A DNA stretch of 64,000 nt from Gossypium raimondii. Lineage: Eukaryota; Streptophyta; Magnoliopsida; Malvales; Malvaceae. Below the pieces are notes generated by a model. That model saw only the letters and a program-made list of their open reading frames with translations. It was not told the origin of the DNA and did no database searches. Positions 24,790 to 36,576 of the stretch are shown piece after piece. Made by a program: the position numbers and the translations under genes. Position 1 is the first letter of the stretch. Each line of letters begins with the position of its first letter. The stretch is from assembly GCF_025698545.1 (NCBI RefSeq), contig NC_068565.1, forward strand, positions 5,332,001 through 5,396,000, written 5' to 3'.

Positions 24790-25429
24790 AAGCTTTATGA
24801 TATTGTTTGATTTGAAATATTCAATAGTCAATTGGATAATAAATATTAATTCGATGTTTTTATCTTTTCAATTTTTAATAAAATAATATGATGATGAGCT
24901 TTTAACTTTAGTTTTATAATAGAATTTTTTCATTCACTCGTGAATGTGTCATAACTTAGTATAAGATAATGCTGTTAATTGAGTTTATGTCACAAGTCAA
25001 CTTGACATATTATATATGTGCTATTATTAATAGTTTCAAATTATACGTTTCATTATTTAATAGATGTTATGTTTAAATGCACACGTGTTCCAAATACATG
25101 GTTTTTACACGAATACTCATATAATAAAATTACTAATATGTATATAAGAGTTTAAATTATATTAACAAGATTTAAAATAAGTATTGTTTTAACAAAATAT
25201 TGTTTTAAATATTTATTAAATAAAATAAAATATTTATATTCAATTCATTGTGAGATTCAACTTTATCATCAAACCAATGTCTCACTCACAAAACCTAATA
25301 AGGGTTAAAGAGCGATTATGTATGTAAGATGTTATTTATGACACTATAAAAAATTTGTATAATATGATATGAATTGTAAATTAAACATAAAAATTTAATA
25401 TAAGTTGTTGGTAACCTTTTGGCCTAGTG
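24790..25429. other. 5' flank of P450 copy A
   Basis: AT-rich DNA shared with the 5' flank of copy C (about 53350-53940), with scattered indels. No gene seen. Confidence 0.55.
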
Positions 25430-25688
25430 TAGGGGCGAAGTCAGAAATTTTTTTTTAGGGGGGGCCGAAATTAGATTGTAATTTTTACGATAGTAAAAGT
25501 ACAATTTCACCATTTTAATAGCTTCTATCTTTATAATTTTAAAGGATTAAATCAAAATTTTATCATTTTAGGAAAGCCAAAGTGTAATTTTACCTTTACT
25601 AATTTAAAATTTTAAAAATTTCAAAGGGCCTAAATGAAAATTTTTACATTTTAGGGGGACCGGTGTCCCTGCCTGCCAGCCCCCCTGA
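25430..25688. mobile_element. MITE with AGGGGCG ends, 259 bp, likely Mutator-like
   Basis: The element is flanked by CCTAGTG on both sides (25423-25429 and 25689-25695). The match extends to 9 bases with one mismatch (GGCCTAGTG/GACCTAGTG). The paralogous site upstream of P450 copy C (about 53940) reads TTGGCCTAGTGGCAAG without an element, so the insertion is proven by its empty site and is younger than the duplication. A 9-bp duplication suggests Mutator-like mobilisation; 8 bp (hAT) cannot be excluded. Confidence 0.8.
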
Positions 25689-25760
25689 CCTAGTGGTAAG
25701 AGTATTGTGTTATAGGCATTAGAGTTTCGGTTCAATCCCAAGCAATTCCATTCCTCATAT
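25689..25760 (+). repeat. tRNA-like (SINE-type) sequence, copy A
   Basis: GCCTAGTGGTAAGAG resembles a Pol III A box, and GGTTCAATCCCAAG about 40 bases on resembles a B box. The same pair stands at 53941-54000. It could be a tRNA-derived SINE remnant or an old tRNA relic; no cloverleaf with a paired acceptor stem could be drawn. The MITE above interrupts its 5' part. Confidence 0.4.
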
Positions 25761-28080
25761 CTAATTTTCGAAATAATTAGGCATAATGAATTATTTGGCC
25801 CTCCAACTTCACAATATAAAGTAGTTTTATTTTTTCATTTATTTTTTCCTCTTTTTTAGCTCTTGAATTTGCATGGTTTGTCAAATCACCCAAAAATGAG
25901 TGGAAAAGTTAATGTTTGCTAACTTTATTGATGTGGCAGTAAAATAATTAAATGAATGACTAAAATGATTTTTTATAAAGTTGAAGGGCTAAAAAAATTA
26001 TTATGCCAAAAAATTAATATATGTAATGTTTTAATTAATTTCCAACTGTTTAGTAGTTAAATGCTTTTTTTTATTAAACAATATTAGTGGAGAGGAATAA
26101 TTTTTTACTTAAATAATATAAAATAAATAAATAAATACCAAAATATATAGGATAGGAAAAATATTAATTACCGAAATAGGCATTTATTATAGTAACCCGT
26201 TGTTGCTGTTTGACCAATCGGCGGCATCACTCTCACTTCCCCCAATCATTGTGGCATGATTAGTTTTTTTTTTAAAGAATTTTTTTTGAGCTGCCTCAGT
26301 AAAATATTTTTTTAGTTGGTAAATTAATAATTTAGTTTTTTTTATTAGATGATTAAATGTTAGCGCTTGTATCCTTGAGTTCCGGGTTCGATTTTTTTTC
26401 ACTCACATTTGTATTTGTTATTTCATGTTGTTTAAAGCTTTTTATGTATTTATTTTTAATTAATATTTTTAACACATTAGCTTTTTTAATTAGATGGTTA
26501 GATAATTGTGATTTAATTCTTGAGTCTCAAGTTTGATTTTTCTTATAAATATTTTAATATGTATTTTTTATTTCATGTTGTTTCAAGCAATTAAAAAATT
26601 TCTTGCAACAACATGAAATAAAAATTCATATTAAAATGTTTATAAGAAGAAGCAAACTTGGGAGTCAAGAATGAAATCACAATTATCTAATCATCTAACC
26701 AAAAAACTATTATATTAACTAAAAATATATAATAAAAAAAACTTAGAATCACCAAATTGGGTATCCCTTCAACAAGCAACAACAAGAAATAAATGAATAG
26801 CTAAGTTTTGCATGCATGTAAATTTAGCCTGTTTTGGGTTATTGGACTTTAATTGACTTTATTTATCATAGTTTTTGGTGGGGTTTGGGTGAATAAGATA
26901 CTTAGTTTACAAGAAACCCAAAGTGAAAAGAAGAAGGAAATAGATGCCACAAATTAAATTAAGTGATTGGCTAATGTTGAAGGTTTTACTTATTTCAGGT
27001 GAGCTACCCAAACCCATAAAGGTGATGTTGGTGGCCTGGCCTTACCCTATCTTCCCCACTTTTGACAGCTAAAAATAAAAATAAGGTAGTTGGGAGAAAA
27101 CTAAAACAATTGGCTATATAAACTAATAAATTCCATTTTGGGGGGCTATGTTTTAATGGAACAACACAATTAATCCCAAGTTGGGTCATCCAATTTTAAC
27201 TTATAGAACCCTAATCTTGATTTTTTTGAAGTTATGTTTATCAAACCAAGCTATCATTTTTTATGGTTTCCTTTGATTTAACGAAATAGTTTCTTAAATG
27301 TTTTTGGTTTAAAGATTATGCTTAACAGATGCGTTTGGGAAAGGTGGGCTTAATTTAATGTCCCACACAAAACCTGACCTTTTTAATTTTTTAGGAAAAA
27401 AAATTTAGTGTTACTGATGGATGTTTCGATAGTATTAATTGCTTAATATAAATATGTTGTTTAATAATATTAAATGCTGAATATCAAAATAATTTATATT
27501 TTTAATTTTAATTTTATTTTCGTCCTACTATTTCATATAAAATCATTTTTTGGACTCATCATCCTCGGCACTGAAAAAAAATTTGTTAAAATTCCAAAAC
27601 ACAAGTCATCCAATAAAAAAATTCGATTGAGTCTTAACTCGATTAATATGAGTATTGTTGTCAATATAGGAGGACATGTGTTTGAGTACACTGAAACACA
27701 TTATCCTCCTATTTATGGGTTGGGGAGGGACTATGGGTAGTTCTAAGCATTGTGTCAAAAAAAAAGATATGACCATAATCTATAATGAGATTGTTCAACA
27801 AATTTTTTTATCGAGTTTCTCTTTTTTTCTATGTATTTTTTTTATTTCGTTGAAGCTAAATTATTTATAGATTTGAAATGTTATTATTATTATTTGGATT
27901 TAAACATAAAACATCTTTATTGAGTTGGTGTCACAAATCAATCAAATCCCAATTTAATTAGAAAAATTACTTTAATATCTTTTTGTTATTAAAAAAATCA
28001 TTAAAAATATGCATATGATGAAATTTAAACTCATATCGATTGAGTTAGTAAAACTTTAAATTTATTACTCAACCAATAAA
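25761..28080. other. Repeat-rich spacer between P450 A and the DJ-1 pseudogene
   Basis: To about 26385 it matches the P450 C flank (to about 54549); beyond that the homology stops at a GAGTTCCG word. A hairpin lies at 26490-26701. No supported gene: the short open frames are AT-rich noise. Confidence 0.5.
26490..26701. repeat. Inverted repeat hairpin, about 93-bp arms
   Basis: The left arm (26490-26583) and right arm (26607-26701) are reverse complements with a few mismatches, separated by about 23 bases. Key words: TAATTGTGATTTAATTCTTGA on the left is answered by TCAAGAATGAAATCACAATTA on the right. It could be a small foldback MITE; no target duplication is evident. Confidence 0.75.
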
Positions 28081-29495
28081 TCATTGTTAAGTACATCTCA
28101 GTATTCTGAGTGGTGAATGGTGGATTTTCATTCTCCTCCAATACTCTGATAAGGACTCAAAAAGAGTTCCAATTCTTGATTCTAAAGAGTTTCAAGGACA
28201 CAACGAATTTCTAGTTAGCGGAGTTGAGAAAGAACAGCGTAAAGATAGAGCTGACTTGCATCTGGCAATTTCTATAGTTCTATTTTCTTCTTTGATTCTG
28301 AAAATAACGGTTAAAGGCCAAGAAATGCAAGAACAGTTGCTTGCTAAGTTTAGCTGCTTTTCATCACTGTTGATCTTATTTGTAATCTAGTGTTGTACCC
28401 TCTAGATCCAGTTTTGCACTTCAAATTGTGCTTGATATTTCTGCTTTTGTTTTAACTTGATGTAAGGAATAATGGCAATTGTTTTGGTACCAGGACCACT
28501 GGACCAAGGTGGTTGTTTCTAAATCTAGCAGGCTTCTGTGAGGGTCGAGAATTTTGTTATAAATCAATAAATTGAAAATAGGCTGCCTGAATTTGATATG
28601 TCATTAGCCGCTAACTTGATCTTGTTACAGCCCTCCTTACTCCTATTTCTGCTTTCCCTCCCTTCGGTGAAACAAAAAAGCAAGTTATTATCATGTAATT
28701 ACTAGATAATATGTAAGTTGATTTCTGCAAGAAGATAGTTATCTTTATTTCTAAATTTTCATTTCTTTCCTAAAATGATTCTATGCAGTCAGTTGGTAAG
28801 TTCATTCAGATACTGATTTTCAACGTCCAAGTATTCTGACATTTAAATTTGTCTTAGTACTATCACCCAAAATTTATGGTTCTTTTCTATGATAAAATTT
28901 GTGTTTGATTAAATTTTCAGGTTCTTGTACCAATTGCTGATGGCTCAGAAGAAATGGAAGCAGTTATGAGCAAAGGCAAATATTGTGGTGGCCTCTGTTG
29001 GAGACAATCTTGAAATTCTGGCTTCTAGGAAAGTTAAATTAGTGGCAGATCTGCTTCTTGATGAAGCTGCTAAACTTACATATGACCTTGTAGTCTTGCC
29101 AGTGTGTTGGAATTCTGTCATATTCCCTAGTCCTAATTCCTCCCAATTTTCTTTCTTTGTAATATATTTTAACTTGGTCTTTCCTATCTACAGGGAGGAC
29201 TTGGTGGTGCCCAAGCATTTGCTAAATCTGATAAGCTGGTGAACTTGTTAAAAAAGCAAGCGGAATCAAACAAACCCTATGGAGCTATATGTGCCTCTCC
29301 AGCTTTGGTGTTGGGGCCTCATGGTTTACTCAAGGTTGTTGAAACAATTGAAAATTCATCGTATATTTACTGCACCAGTCTATTATACATTTATAGACTT
29401 AGTTATCAAACTAACTAACTCATACATAACTGATACTAACAACTTTGCTAACCACTCTGCTATTTGCTAACTAATTTACTTCTCAACACTCCCCC

Positions 29496-30531
29496 TCAAG
29501 TTGAGGGTTGATACATATCTTTAACCCCTAACTTGGATACTAAGTATTCATGTTGCTTTATGCTTAGAGCCTTTGTCATTAAATCCGCAAGCTGCTCAGT
29601 TGTCTTAATATGCTGCATCTGAATCGTTCCATCCTTGATTTTATCACGCACTAAATGACAGTCTATCTTTATATGCTTTGTCCGTTCATGGAAAACAGAG
29701 TTAGCTGCAATTTGCAGTGCTGCCTTACTATCCGACAAAATCAAAGCTTTATCAAACTGACTAGGATTCACTTCTCTCAACAGACCATTCAACCATACAA
29801 CCTCTGCTACAACCACTACCATACTCCTATATTCAGCTTCTGCTGACGATCGAGAGACTGTGGTTTGTTTTTTTTGACTTCCATGAAACAAGAGAATCCC
29901 CAAGTTTAACACAAAAACCAGTCACTGACCTCCTTGACATAGGACATGAAGCCCAATCAGAGTCACAAAAAGCCATCAGCTGCGGCTTGCTTGCTGCAGA
30001 CAAAAAAATACCTTGACTAGGTCTTCTCCTTATGTACCGTACACGAAAGGCAGCCTCCAAATGAGATTTCTTTGGTTTATGCATGAACTGACTTAGATGT
30101 TGAACTGCAAACATAATGTCTGGTCTTGTATTTGTCAGATATAGTAACCTTCCCAACAACCTTTGATACATCGAAACATCTGCAATTAAACCATCTTCTT
30201 CAATTTTTGTTTGTACAGACTCATCATATTCAACTGAAGTGAGTTTCTGATTCTGCTCAAGTGGTGTACATACTGACTTTGCTTCCCCTAATTCTAGATC
30301 AGCTATCAACTCTAAAGCATACTTCCTTTGATTCAATATAATCCCCTTGTTTGATCTCATCACTTCTATTCCTAGAAAAAACTTCAACACACCTAAATCT
30401 TTCATCTTAAATTTTTGATGTAGAATTTGTTTCAATTCATTTATCATATCAACACTACTGCCTGTAATTAACAGATCATCTACATAGATGAGTAAGATGA
30501 CGATGTTACCTGTACTCCTTCTTGTGAACAA
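29496..30531 (-). pseudogene. Copia reverse transcriptase (C-terminal part) and RNase H
   Basis: The RT part (30531-29833) contains the catalytic YVDD motif (IYVDDLLITGS). The RNase H part (29912-29496) includes SRSSAEAEYRSM, DSKAALQIAANSVFHERTKHI and HIKTTEQLADLMTKAL. The two are in different frames, offset at an A run near 29860-29875. Upstream, the frame continues in phase to 30640 across one TGA codon. Confidence 0.9.
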
Positions 30532-30639
30532 GGAATAATCATATTTACTTTGCTCATATCTTCCTCGTATTAAGGCCTCAGTAAGCTTTAAATTCCACTG
30601 TCGAGAAGCTTGTTTCAGACCATATAATGACTTACGCAG

Positions 30640-32133
30640 TCAACATACACGAGTCTCCCCCTGGCTGCAAAAACCATCCGGAAGTTCCATATAAACTTCT
30701 TCAGACAAGTCCCCTTGAAGAAAAGCATTGTAAACATCCATCTGAAAAATAGGCCAATCATGAATGGCTGCCAGACTAATCACAGTCCGAACTGTTACAT
30801 GTTTAACAACAGGAGAAAAAGTTTCATGAAAATCGATTCCAGCCTTTTGATTATAACCTTTCCCAACAAGACGAGCTTTAAAACGCTCCACGGAACCATC
30901 AGCAGTATATTTAATTTTATACACCCATTTGCAGCCAATAGGGACAACACCAGCAGGTAAAGAAACAACTTCCCATGTACCATTAGCCTCCAAAACTTGA
31001 ATCTCTTGTTGCATAGCATCAACCCACCGTGGATCCGAAATGGCCTCATTATAAGTGTGGGGTTCAACCAAGGAAGAAATATGAGCAGTAAACAAACGAG
31101 TATGAAGAGGCAAATGAGAAGAAGAATAGACATTGGCAATAGGAAACAAACCTGTAGCAGAAGATGTGAACGATTGACTAGAGCAGACATAATCTTGCAT
31201 CCCAGTAGGCGGCTTGACAGACCTTGTAGTACGGCGTAATGAAATGCTAGTAGGTGTTGGAGGTAGAGAGGACGAAGAGGCTGGTATGCAAGGTGAAGAG
31301 GGATTAACAGGTATAGAAGATGAAGGTGAAATAGAGGTAACCGGTATAAAGGGTGAAGGAGATATAGAGGTAACAGGTATAGAAGGTGAAGCTACAGGCT
31401 CAAGTTGAAGAAAAACAGAAGACTCAGTATCAGGAAAAGGCAAAAAACGCATTGTAGGAAAAGTAAATGGGAATACTGTTTCATGAAAAACAACATCACG
31501 ATTAACAAAAAAGGTTTTGGTTTCAAGATTAAACAATAAGTATCCCTTTTGTACAAGTGAATAACCCATAAACACTGAAGGAATAGCTTTAGAAGAAAAC
31601 TTATCACGATAATTAGGAGTAGTGGCATATGCAAGACAACCAAAAACTTTTAAGCGAGAAAGATCAGGAGGCTTATTATACAAAAGTTCATATGGACATT
31701 TCCAGTTCAAAATAGGAGTAGGAAGACGGTTAATTAAAAAACAAGCAGTCAAAACACATTCGCCCCAAAATTTAGTAGGCACGTGAGACTGAAATTTTAA
31801 CGACCTAGCCACTTCAAGTAAATGTCTATGTTTGCGTTCAGCAACTCCGTTTTGCTGAGGAGTGTGAACACAAGAACTTTGATGAATAACTCCAGACATA
31901 GTAAAAAACTCAGCACACTCATTTTTGAAGAATTCATACCCATTATCACTACGAACAATTTTTATAACAGTAGAGAACTGAGTTTTTATCAAAACAAAAA
32001 ATTGTTTGAGATATAGAAGTGCATCACTCTTTGACTGTAACAAATAAACCCAAGTCATTCGTGTGTAATCATCAACAATCATTAAAAAGAACCTATGACC
32101 ACTATGAGTAGACACTCGATAGGGTCCCCACAA
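30640..32133 (-). pseudogene. Copia integrase and N-terminal reverse transcriptase
   Basis: A 497-codon open stretch. The integrase core shows the D-D-E set: MIVDDYTR, the RSDNGYEF region and the E in TPQQNGVAERKHRHLLE. It is followed by a Ser/Pro-rich spacer with imperfect tandem repeats (IPVTSISPSP type, near residues 250-290) and the RT start (GCKWVYKIKYTADGSVERFKARL, RT fingers). It ends in a nonsense codon just before the LRKSLYGLKQ region of RT. Confidence 0.92.
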
Positions 32134-32235
32134 ATCTAAGTGAATAAGAAAAAAACAGCATTAACACGAGATTTATGAACAGGAAAAGGAAGCCTCGTTT
32201 GCTTAGCTAAAGGACAAACATAACATTTATGAATA

Positions 32236-32931
32236 TTATCCACATTTGACTTTGTACAAAAAAAAATTAGGAACCTTATTTAGTCTTGAAACCGACGCAT
32301 GACCAAGTCTAGTGTGCCAAAGAAAAGACGAGTCAGCTATAGCAACAGTAATAACAGAGGAAGGTGAAACCACAGAAGTCTGTCGAGACGAATCCAGGAT
32401 GTAAAGACCACCTCGTGCTTTACCAATCCCCCTCATCTTGCCACTGGAGAGATCCTGTATCAAACAAAATTGGGGATAAAAAGAAACCACACAATTGAGA
32501 TCAGTAGCAAGTTTTGAAATAGAAAGTAAATTGTAATGAAAGTTCGGAACACAAAGAACTCTCTTCAATAAAAGATTAGGCAAAATTGAACACACTCCAA
32601 CATGAGTAACCGAAACAACAGAACCATTTGGAAGTCGAACACTCGGTGACCCGAATGCACATGCAACAGGAGATTCCAAGAAACGAAGATCTGATAGTAT
32701 ATGGTCAGTAGCTCCAGTATCTATAATCCATCTATTGCCAATATCAGGCATACCTGCTAAGCTGGCAGCAGCTTCAACCACAACAGGTTCCTTGTTTAAC
32801 AGATGCAAAATCTGATTATACTGCTCCTGCGTAAAAACTGGCGCTTGCAAACCAGACCCAAGGGAACCTACCACTTCACTACTACAAACAGAGTCAGGAG
32901 CAGATACATTATTTACTACAGAATTATGCAC
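32236..32931 (-). pseudogene. Copia protease and GAG-pre-integrase
   Basis: The protease active-site motif is WIIDTGATDHI. The pre-integrase zinc region follows with SSFLWHTRLGHAS. Frameshifts at homopolymer runs separate this part from integrase (near 32170-32260). Confidence 0.9.
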
Positions 32932-33135
32932 TTCTTTTTTGTAAATTTGAAATCAGCAGGATAGCCAATCAACTTGTAACATGTCTCCCTCTTATGTCCT
33001 TTAACTTGCAATGATCACAAATGCCATTGAATCTCTTCTTTTGTACCATCTGGACTGAAGAGAAAGGGACCAAATCATCTCAGATAGTACTAGAACTATG
33101 ATTCCTTTGCGATTCTTCTTGCATAAGCATCGAAT

Positions 33136-34031
33136 GCGCAGATCTTCCCCATCAAACGGCGCCGTTTCATGCTTTAAATAAATAGAGAAAAAAAAGAAAA
33201 AAAACATTTCAGTTTCAGTTTTAAAAAAAAAACAGAGAGTCCCTCTAATCTCTCTCTCTCAGCCTTTCCAAATCCGGCCAACAAGGCCAATGCCATGCAC
33301 CGCCGTGACCGCCTTGGACGGTGGCCGTCGCTGTGCATAGGGGCTACTTTAAGCCTCGTTTCAGATCCTGTACGAAGGTCACGTTTTTGGTTCGATGGCT
33401 GCGAAGAAAAAGCTTCCACCCCACCCTTATGAGTCGACTTCAGTGACGGAGAGGCCTCCGACGACATGACCGACGGGCGTTCCAAGTATTTCCTTTTGCT
33501 CCTCTTATTAATATGTTTTTTAAAAAAAAATAGATTTGTAAAAGATAAATAAAATGAATAAATGAATCGAAAGAAAAAGATGAAAAACAACAACCTTTTG
33601 GTTCTCTTTCAATTTTTATTTCTTTGATGTGCCTTTTTTACATAGAAAATCGAAGAAGCCCCAAAATATAAGCAGTGCTTGGGGCTTTTATAACCCGATT
33701 ACAAACGCTTTAATCTCTTTTTTGTTTTTTTTTTTACATTGTTTTTTCTCTCTGCTGCGTGTTTATTGCTCTTTGCAGGTGGTGTCAGAGCATGCGGATG
33801 AGGCGATAGGCGAGCCGCGGCAGTGGCCAGGGGGCGTGCGGGGAGGCTGAGCGGCGCACAGGAGCAGAGGCTTGAAGACCTAGGTGCGGCGCACCTAGGT
33901 TTTTTCTTGGCTGAAATGCGTTTAGTTTTTTTGTGGGCTAGGGTTTGTTTTTGTTTTGGGCCATGGGCTAGATTTGGGCTTGGGTTGTAAGCCCGGTCAA
34001 ATTTGGACATTTACAATAAGTTTGTTCATTG
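33136..34031 (+). mobile_element. Insertion (0.9 kb) inside copia Gag, LTR-derived fragment
   Basis: It interrupts the Gag frame. TCGAAT is repeated on both sides (33130-33135 and 34032-34037), a 6-bp duplication. The content resembles the 3' part of the LTR at 36577-39738: a GCGCCGTTTC word like ACGCCGTTTC there, followed by CTTTTATAACCC and TTGCAGGTGGTG-like blocks, and ends in GGACATTTACA plus 16 extra bases. It does not begin with TG, so a complete LTR insertion is unlikely; a truncated or retrotransposed fragment is more plausible. Confidence 0.6.
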
Positions 34032-34067
34032 TCGAATACGCATGATTAACGCTTGGTAACGGACTCA

Positions 34068-34662
34068 TCAACAAAATTTGGCTACGCACGCACTATACGA
34101 GTCATTCAAACCCATAAGAAATTGAAACAAATGCTGTTGTTCAACATGCTTAACATTCTGCTTAGATTGAGGACACCCACAAGCAAACGGAGGTACGAGG
34201 ACATCATACTCATCCCAGAGTAATCTTAACTTGGTAAAGTAGGCAGAGATAGAAATAGTACCTTGAGAAGACGAGGTAATTTCACGATGCAAGAAATAAA
34301 TTCTTGAACCATCGATTTTGTGAAACCTCTCACTAAGATCACTCCACACTGCTGCTGCACTGGACGCAAATACAATCCTTGCGGAGAGTTCTTTGCTGAC
34401 CGTATTCAGAATCCAAGATAGCACAATCGCATTGCACCGCTCCCATTGATAACCCATTTCTTCCGGCCACATATCTTTGGAACAAGTTCCGTCCACAAAT
34501 CCCAATTTGTTTTTTGCTAGTAATGCGATTTTCATCGTTCTACTCCAGACGTTGTAGTTCTCAACACCAAGCAACTGATGTGCTACCAACAAAGTGCCCG
34601 GAGAATCAGAAGGATGCAAGTAAAGCGGATGATTGAAATCGGTGATTGAATCGGAGATACTC
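34068..34662 (-). pseudogene. Copia Gag fragment
   Basis: The Gag N-terminal region includes SITDFNHPLYLHPSDSPG, GVENYNVWSRTMKIAL and GFVDGTC, typical of the DUF4219/UBN2-type copia Gag. The frame is cut downstream by the foreign insertion. The zinc-knuckle part reappears at about 32990-33125, with a stop and a frameshift. Confidence 0.88.
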
Positions 34663-34864
34663 ATTGTCTTTGTTACCACGAACCAAAAAACAAGGAAATA
34701 CAGACTGAAAATGCCCTAGATTAACAGCCCAATTTTGTTGAATCAAGCAGACTTGGGCAACAAATGCAGAGAAATCAAAGCAACAAGAATCGAACGCAGC
34801 AACCAAAAAAAATAATCACAGCCGCTGATTTAACAATTCATCGGAAATTTTGACACTTTCCGTA

Positions 34865-34876
34865 CCTCTGATACCA
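34865..34876 (-). other. Copia primer-binding site
   Basis: The complement reads TGGTATCAGAGG, the 3' end complement of initiator methionine tRNA with one likely substitution. It sits directly next to the 5' LTR of the element. Confidence 0.85.
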
Positions 34877-35696
34877 TGTTGAAACAATTGAAAATTCATC
34901 ATATATTTACTGCAGCAGCCTGTTATACATTTATAGACTTAGTTATCAAACTAACTAACTCATACATAACTGATACTAACAACTTTGCTAACCACTCTGC
35001 TATTTGCTAACTAATTTACTTCTCAACAAAGGTATAATCTTGATCGAGTTTAACATTTTCATGTTTTCATTAAAAAATTTGCATGGAATTGTACTTGTTT
35101 GTCTTGTTCGTAAAATAAATGATCAACTTAATTAAAAGAACCATAATCTGCCTCTGGGGAAGTAGTCTCTGCGTCTCTGGAGGCTTTTGATTAAATAATT
35201 TCAACTACTATATACATTAGAACTTATCATTTGGCAATATGGTCACTACATCATACAAACTGTTTAGTTTGTATCATTTGCTTTTGCCTTTAAACTTTGA
35301 ACTTTCACTATTGTGCTTGCACTTGCTTTTATTTTTTGATTACAAGTGACAAGTTTGTGTGTGTGGTTCCTGTAATTATATCTGTTTCAAACATTTCGAT
35401 CTCGAGTGAAAAAAGAACAGCACTCAAAAGAAATTTTCTAGTATTTGATATTCCCGGATGGTTAACAGTCGTTTTGTGCTATGGTCCAGGGGAAAAAGGC
35501 CACAGCTTACCCTGCAATGTGCGACAAGCTATCAGATCAAAGTCATATTCACAACAGAGTAGTGGTGGATGGCAACCTCATTACAAGCAGGGGCCCTGGA
35601 ACTTCCATGGAGTTTGCACTAGGAACCGTGGAGAAGTTTTTCGGACGCCCGAAAGCCTTAGAGCTAGCAAAAGCACTGCTTGTTGTACGCCAGTAG

Positions 35697-36477
35697 ATGA
35701 ACTAGTATGAGTGTTTGGTCCTGCCCATATTACCGTATAGCCTGCTATGAGACGATATATGAGACTATAGAAGGTGAGTTTGAATTCACTCTGCGGTTTT
35801 ATGTACGATAAGTTTGTTCCTTGTCGATAAATAAATGAGTGTTGGAACAAGCTGAGCAACATGAACAGTTGAACACCTTTGGTTCATCTGTGATGGCATC
35901 CTTTGTCAAATAATAGTGGTTTTAATTCCTGAAGCCTTCATGGGTGGAATATTTTGTATTCGGCAATTTATTTCTGATTTCCAAGAAGTTGCCATTTGAA
36001 GCATTTTATATTACAATCTCAACTAGAGTCCATAACAAATTTTATCTAAATAAAATTTTACTACTGTAAAATATTGTTCTTTTCTATTTTTGCAAATATA
36101 AACCATGCCAATCGTGCTTCATTTGCCTAGGCGTGGGGATATCAAAATTGGATATTCAATAATAATAAGAGATAAATCCTATCTATACATGAATTATAGT
36201 TCAATGTGTAATTTTATACAAGAAATTTTGATTTGATCCAATTCTTATAAATTATTAACAAGATTGTTGATATAACATCATTTTATGTTTATATATTATA
36301 TTTATTTAATATAAAGAATTTATTTCTTTAAATATGTATGATAAAATCAAAATTAAAGTTTCAAGTATACATTTGAACTACAATTAGTGTTTCACGTGTA
36401 TAATTGCATCAAATTAAAGTTCATGTATACAATTGTACATTAAATCAAAATTTATGTATAATTTTAAGATTTGTCAC

Positions 36478-36517
<40 letters not shown>

Positions 36518-36576
36518 CTTCTAACTACTTGAATCTGATGTAATTTGAAATGGTTTATGCCGAAACCATTTTTTTT
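35697..36576. other. 3' flank of the DJ-1 pseudogene
   Basis: It matches the DJ1B 3' flank (16927-17260) up to about 36040, followed by AT-rich DNA. A (TAA)n microsatellite sits at about 36478-36518. Confidence 0.6.

Larger units (their letters stand above)
29337..35028 (-). mobile_element. Full-length but decayed Ty1-copia retrotransposon
   Basis: The LTRs are 152 bp (29337-29488 and 34877-35028), starting TGTTGAAAC and ending CTCAACA, with about 4 differences between them. The 5-bp duplication AAGGT flanks it (29332-29336 and 35029-35033). Read on the minus strand, a primer-binding site TGGTATCAGAGG (34865-34876) follows the 5' LTR, and a purine tract TTGAGGGGGAGT precedes the 3' LTR. Domain order is Gag, protease, integrase, RT, RNase H, the copia order. 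A foreign 0.9-kb insertion sits in Gag. Several frameshifts and at least two stop codons make it non-autonomous. Confidence 0.95.
28087..35696 (+). pseudogene. DJ-1B pseudogene (3' half), split by a retrotransposon
   Basis: It repeats the DJ1B gene from intron 5 to the 3' end: exon 6 (28921-29101), exon 7 (29194-29334), exon 8 (35490-35696). Exons 1-5, including the transit peptide and first domain, are absent. Exon 6 is 181 bases instead of 201 because 20 bases after GCAGTTATG are missing, causing a frameshift and an early TGA. Exon 7 is followed directly by a 5.7-kb Ty1-copia element at the exon-intron boundary, with AAGGT duplicated. Exon 8 remains open with Ser/His-type substitutions. It has no promoter of its own and cannot make a DJ-1 protein. 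The second-domain cysteine (CASPA) codons are still present in exon 7. Confidence 0.93.

Noticed and set aside
25689..25760. A functional tRNA gene
   Set aside because: Box-like words are present but no acceptor or anticodon stem pairs, so only a tRNA-derived repeat can be proposed.
33174..33593. 139-codon minus frame with Ser/Arg-rich part
   Set aside because: Lies in the LTR-like insertion within copia; no homology seen.
35297..35710. 137-codon plus frame
   Set aside because: Reads through DJ-1 pseudogene intron 7 and exon 8 in a wrong frame; exon 8 itself is in the frame used at 35490-35696.
36478..36518. Possible CRISPR-like or spaced repeat array from TAA runs
   Set aside because: A simple trinucleotide microsatellite in plant DNA, no spacers.
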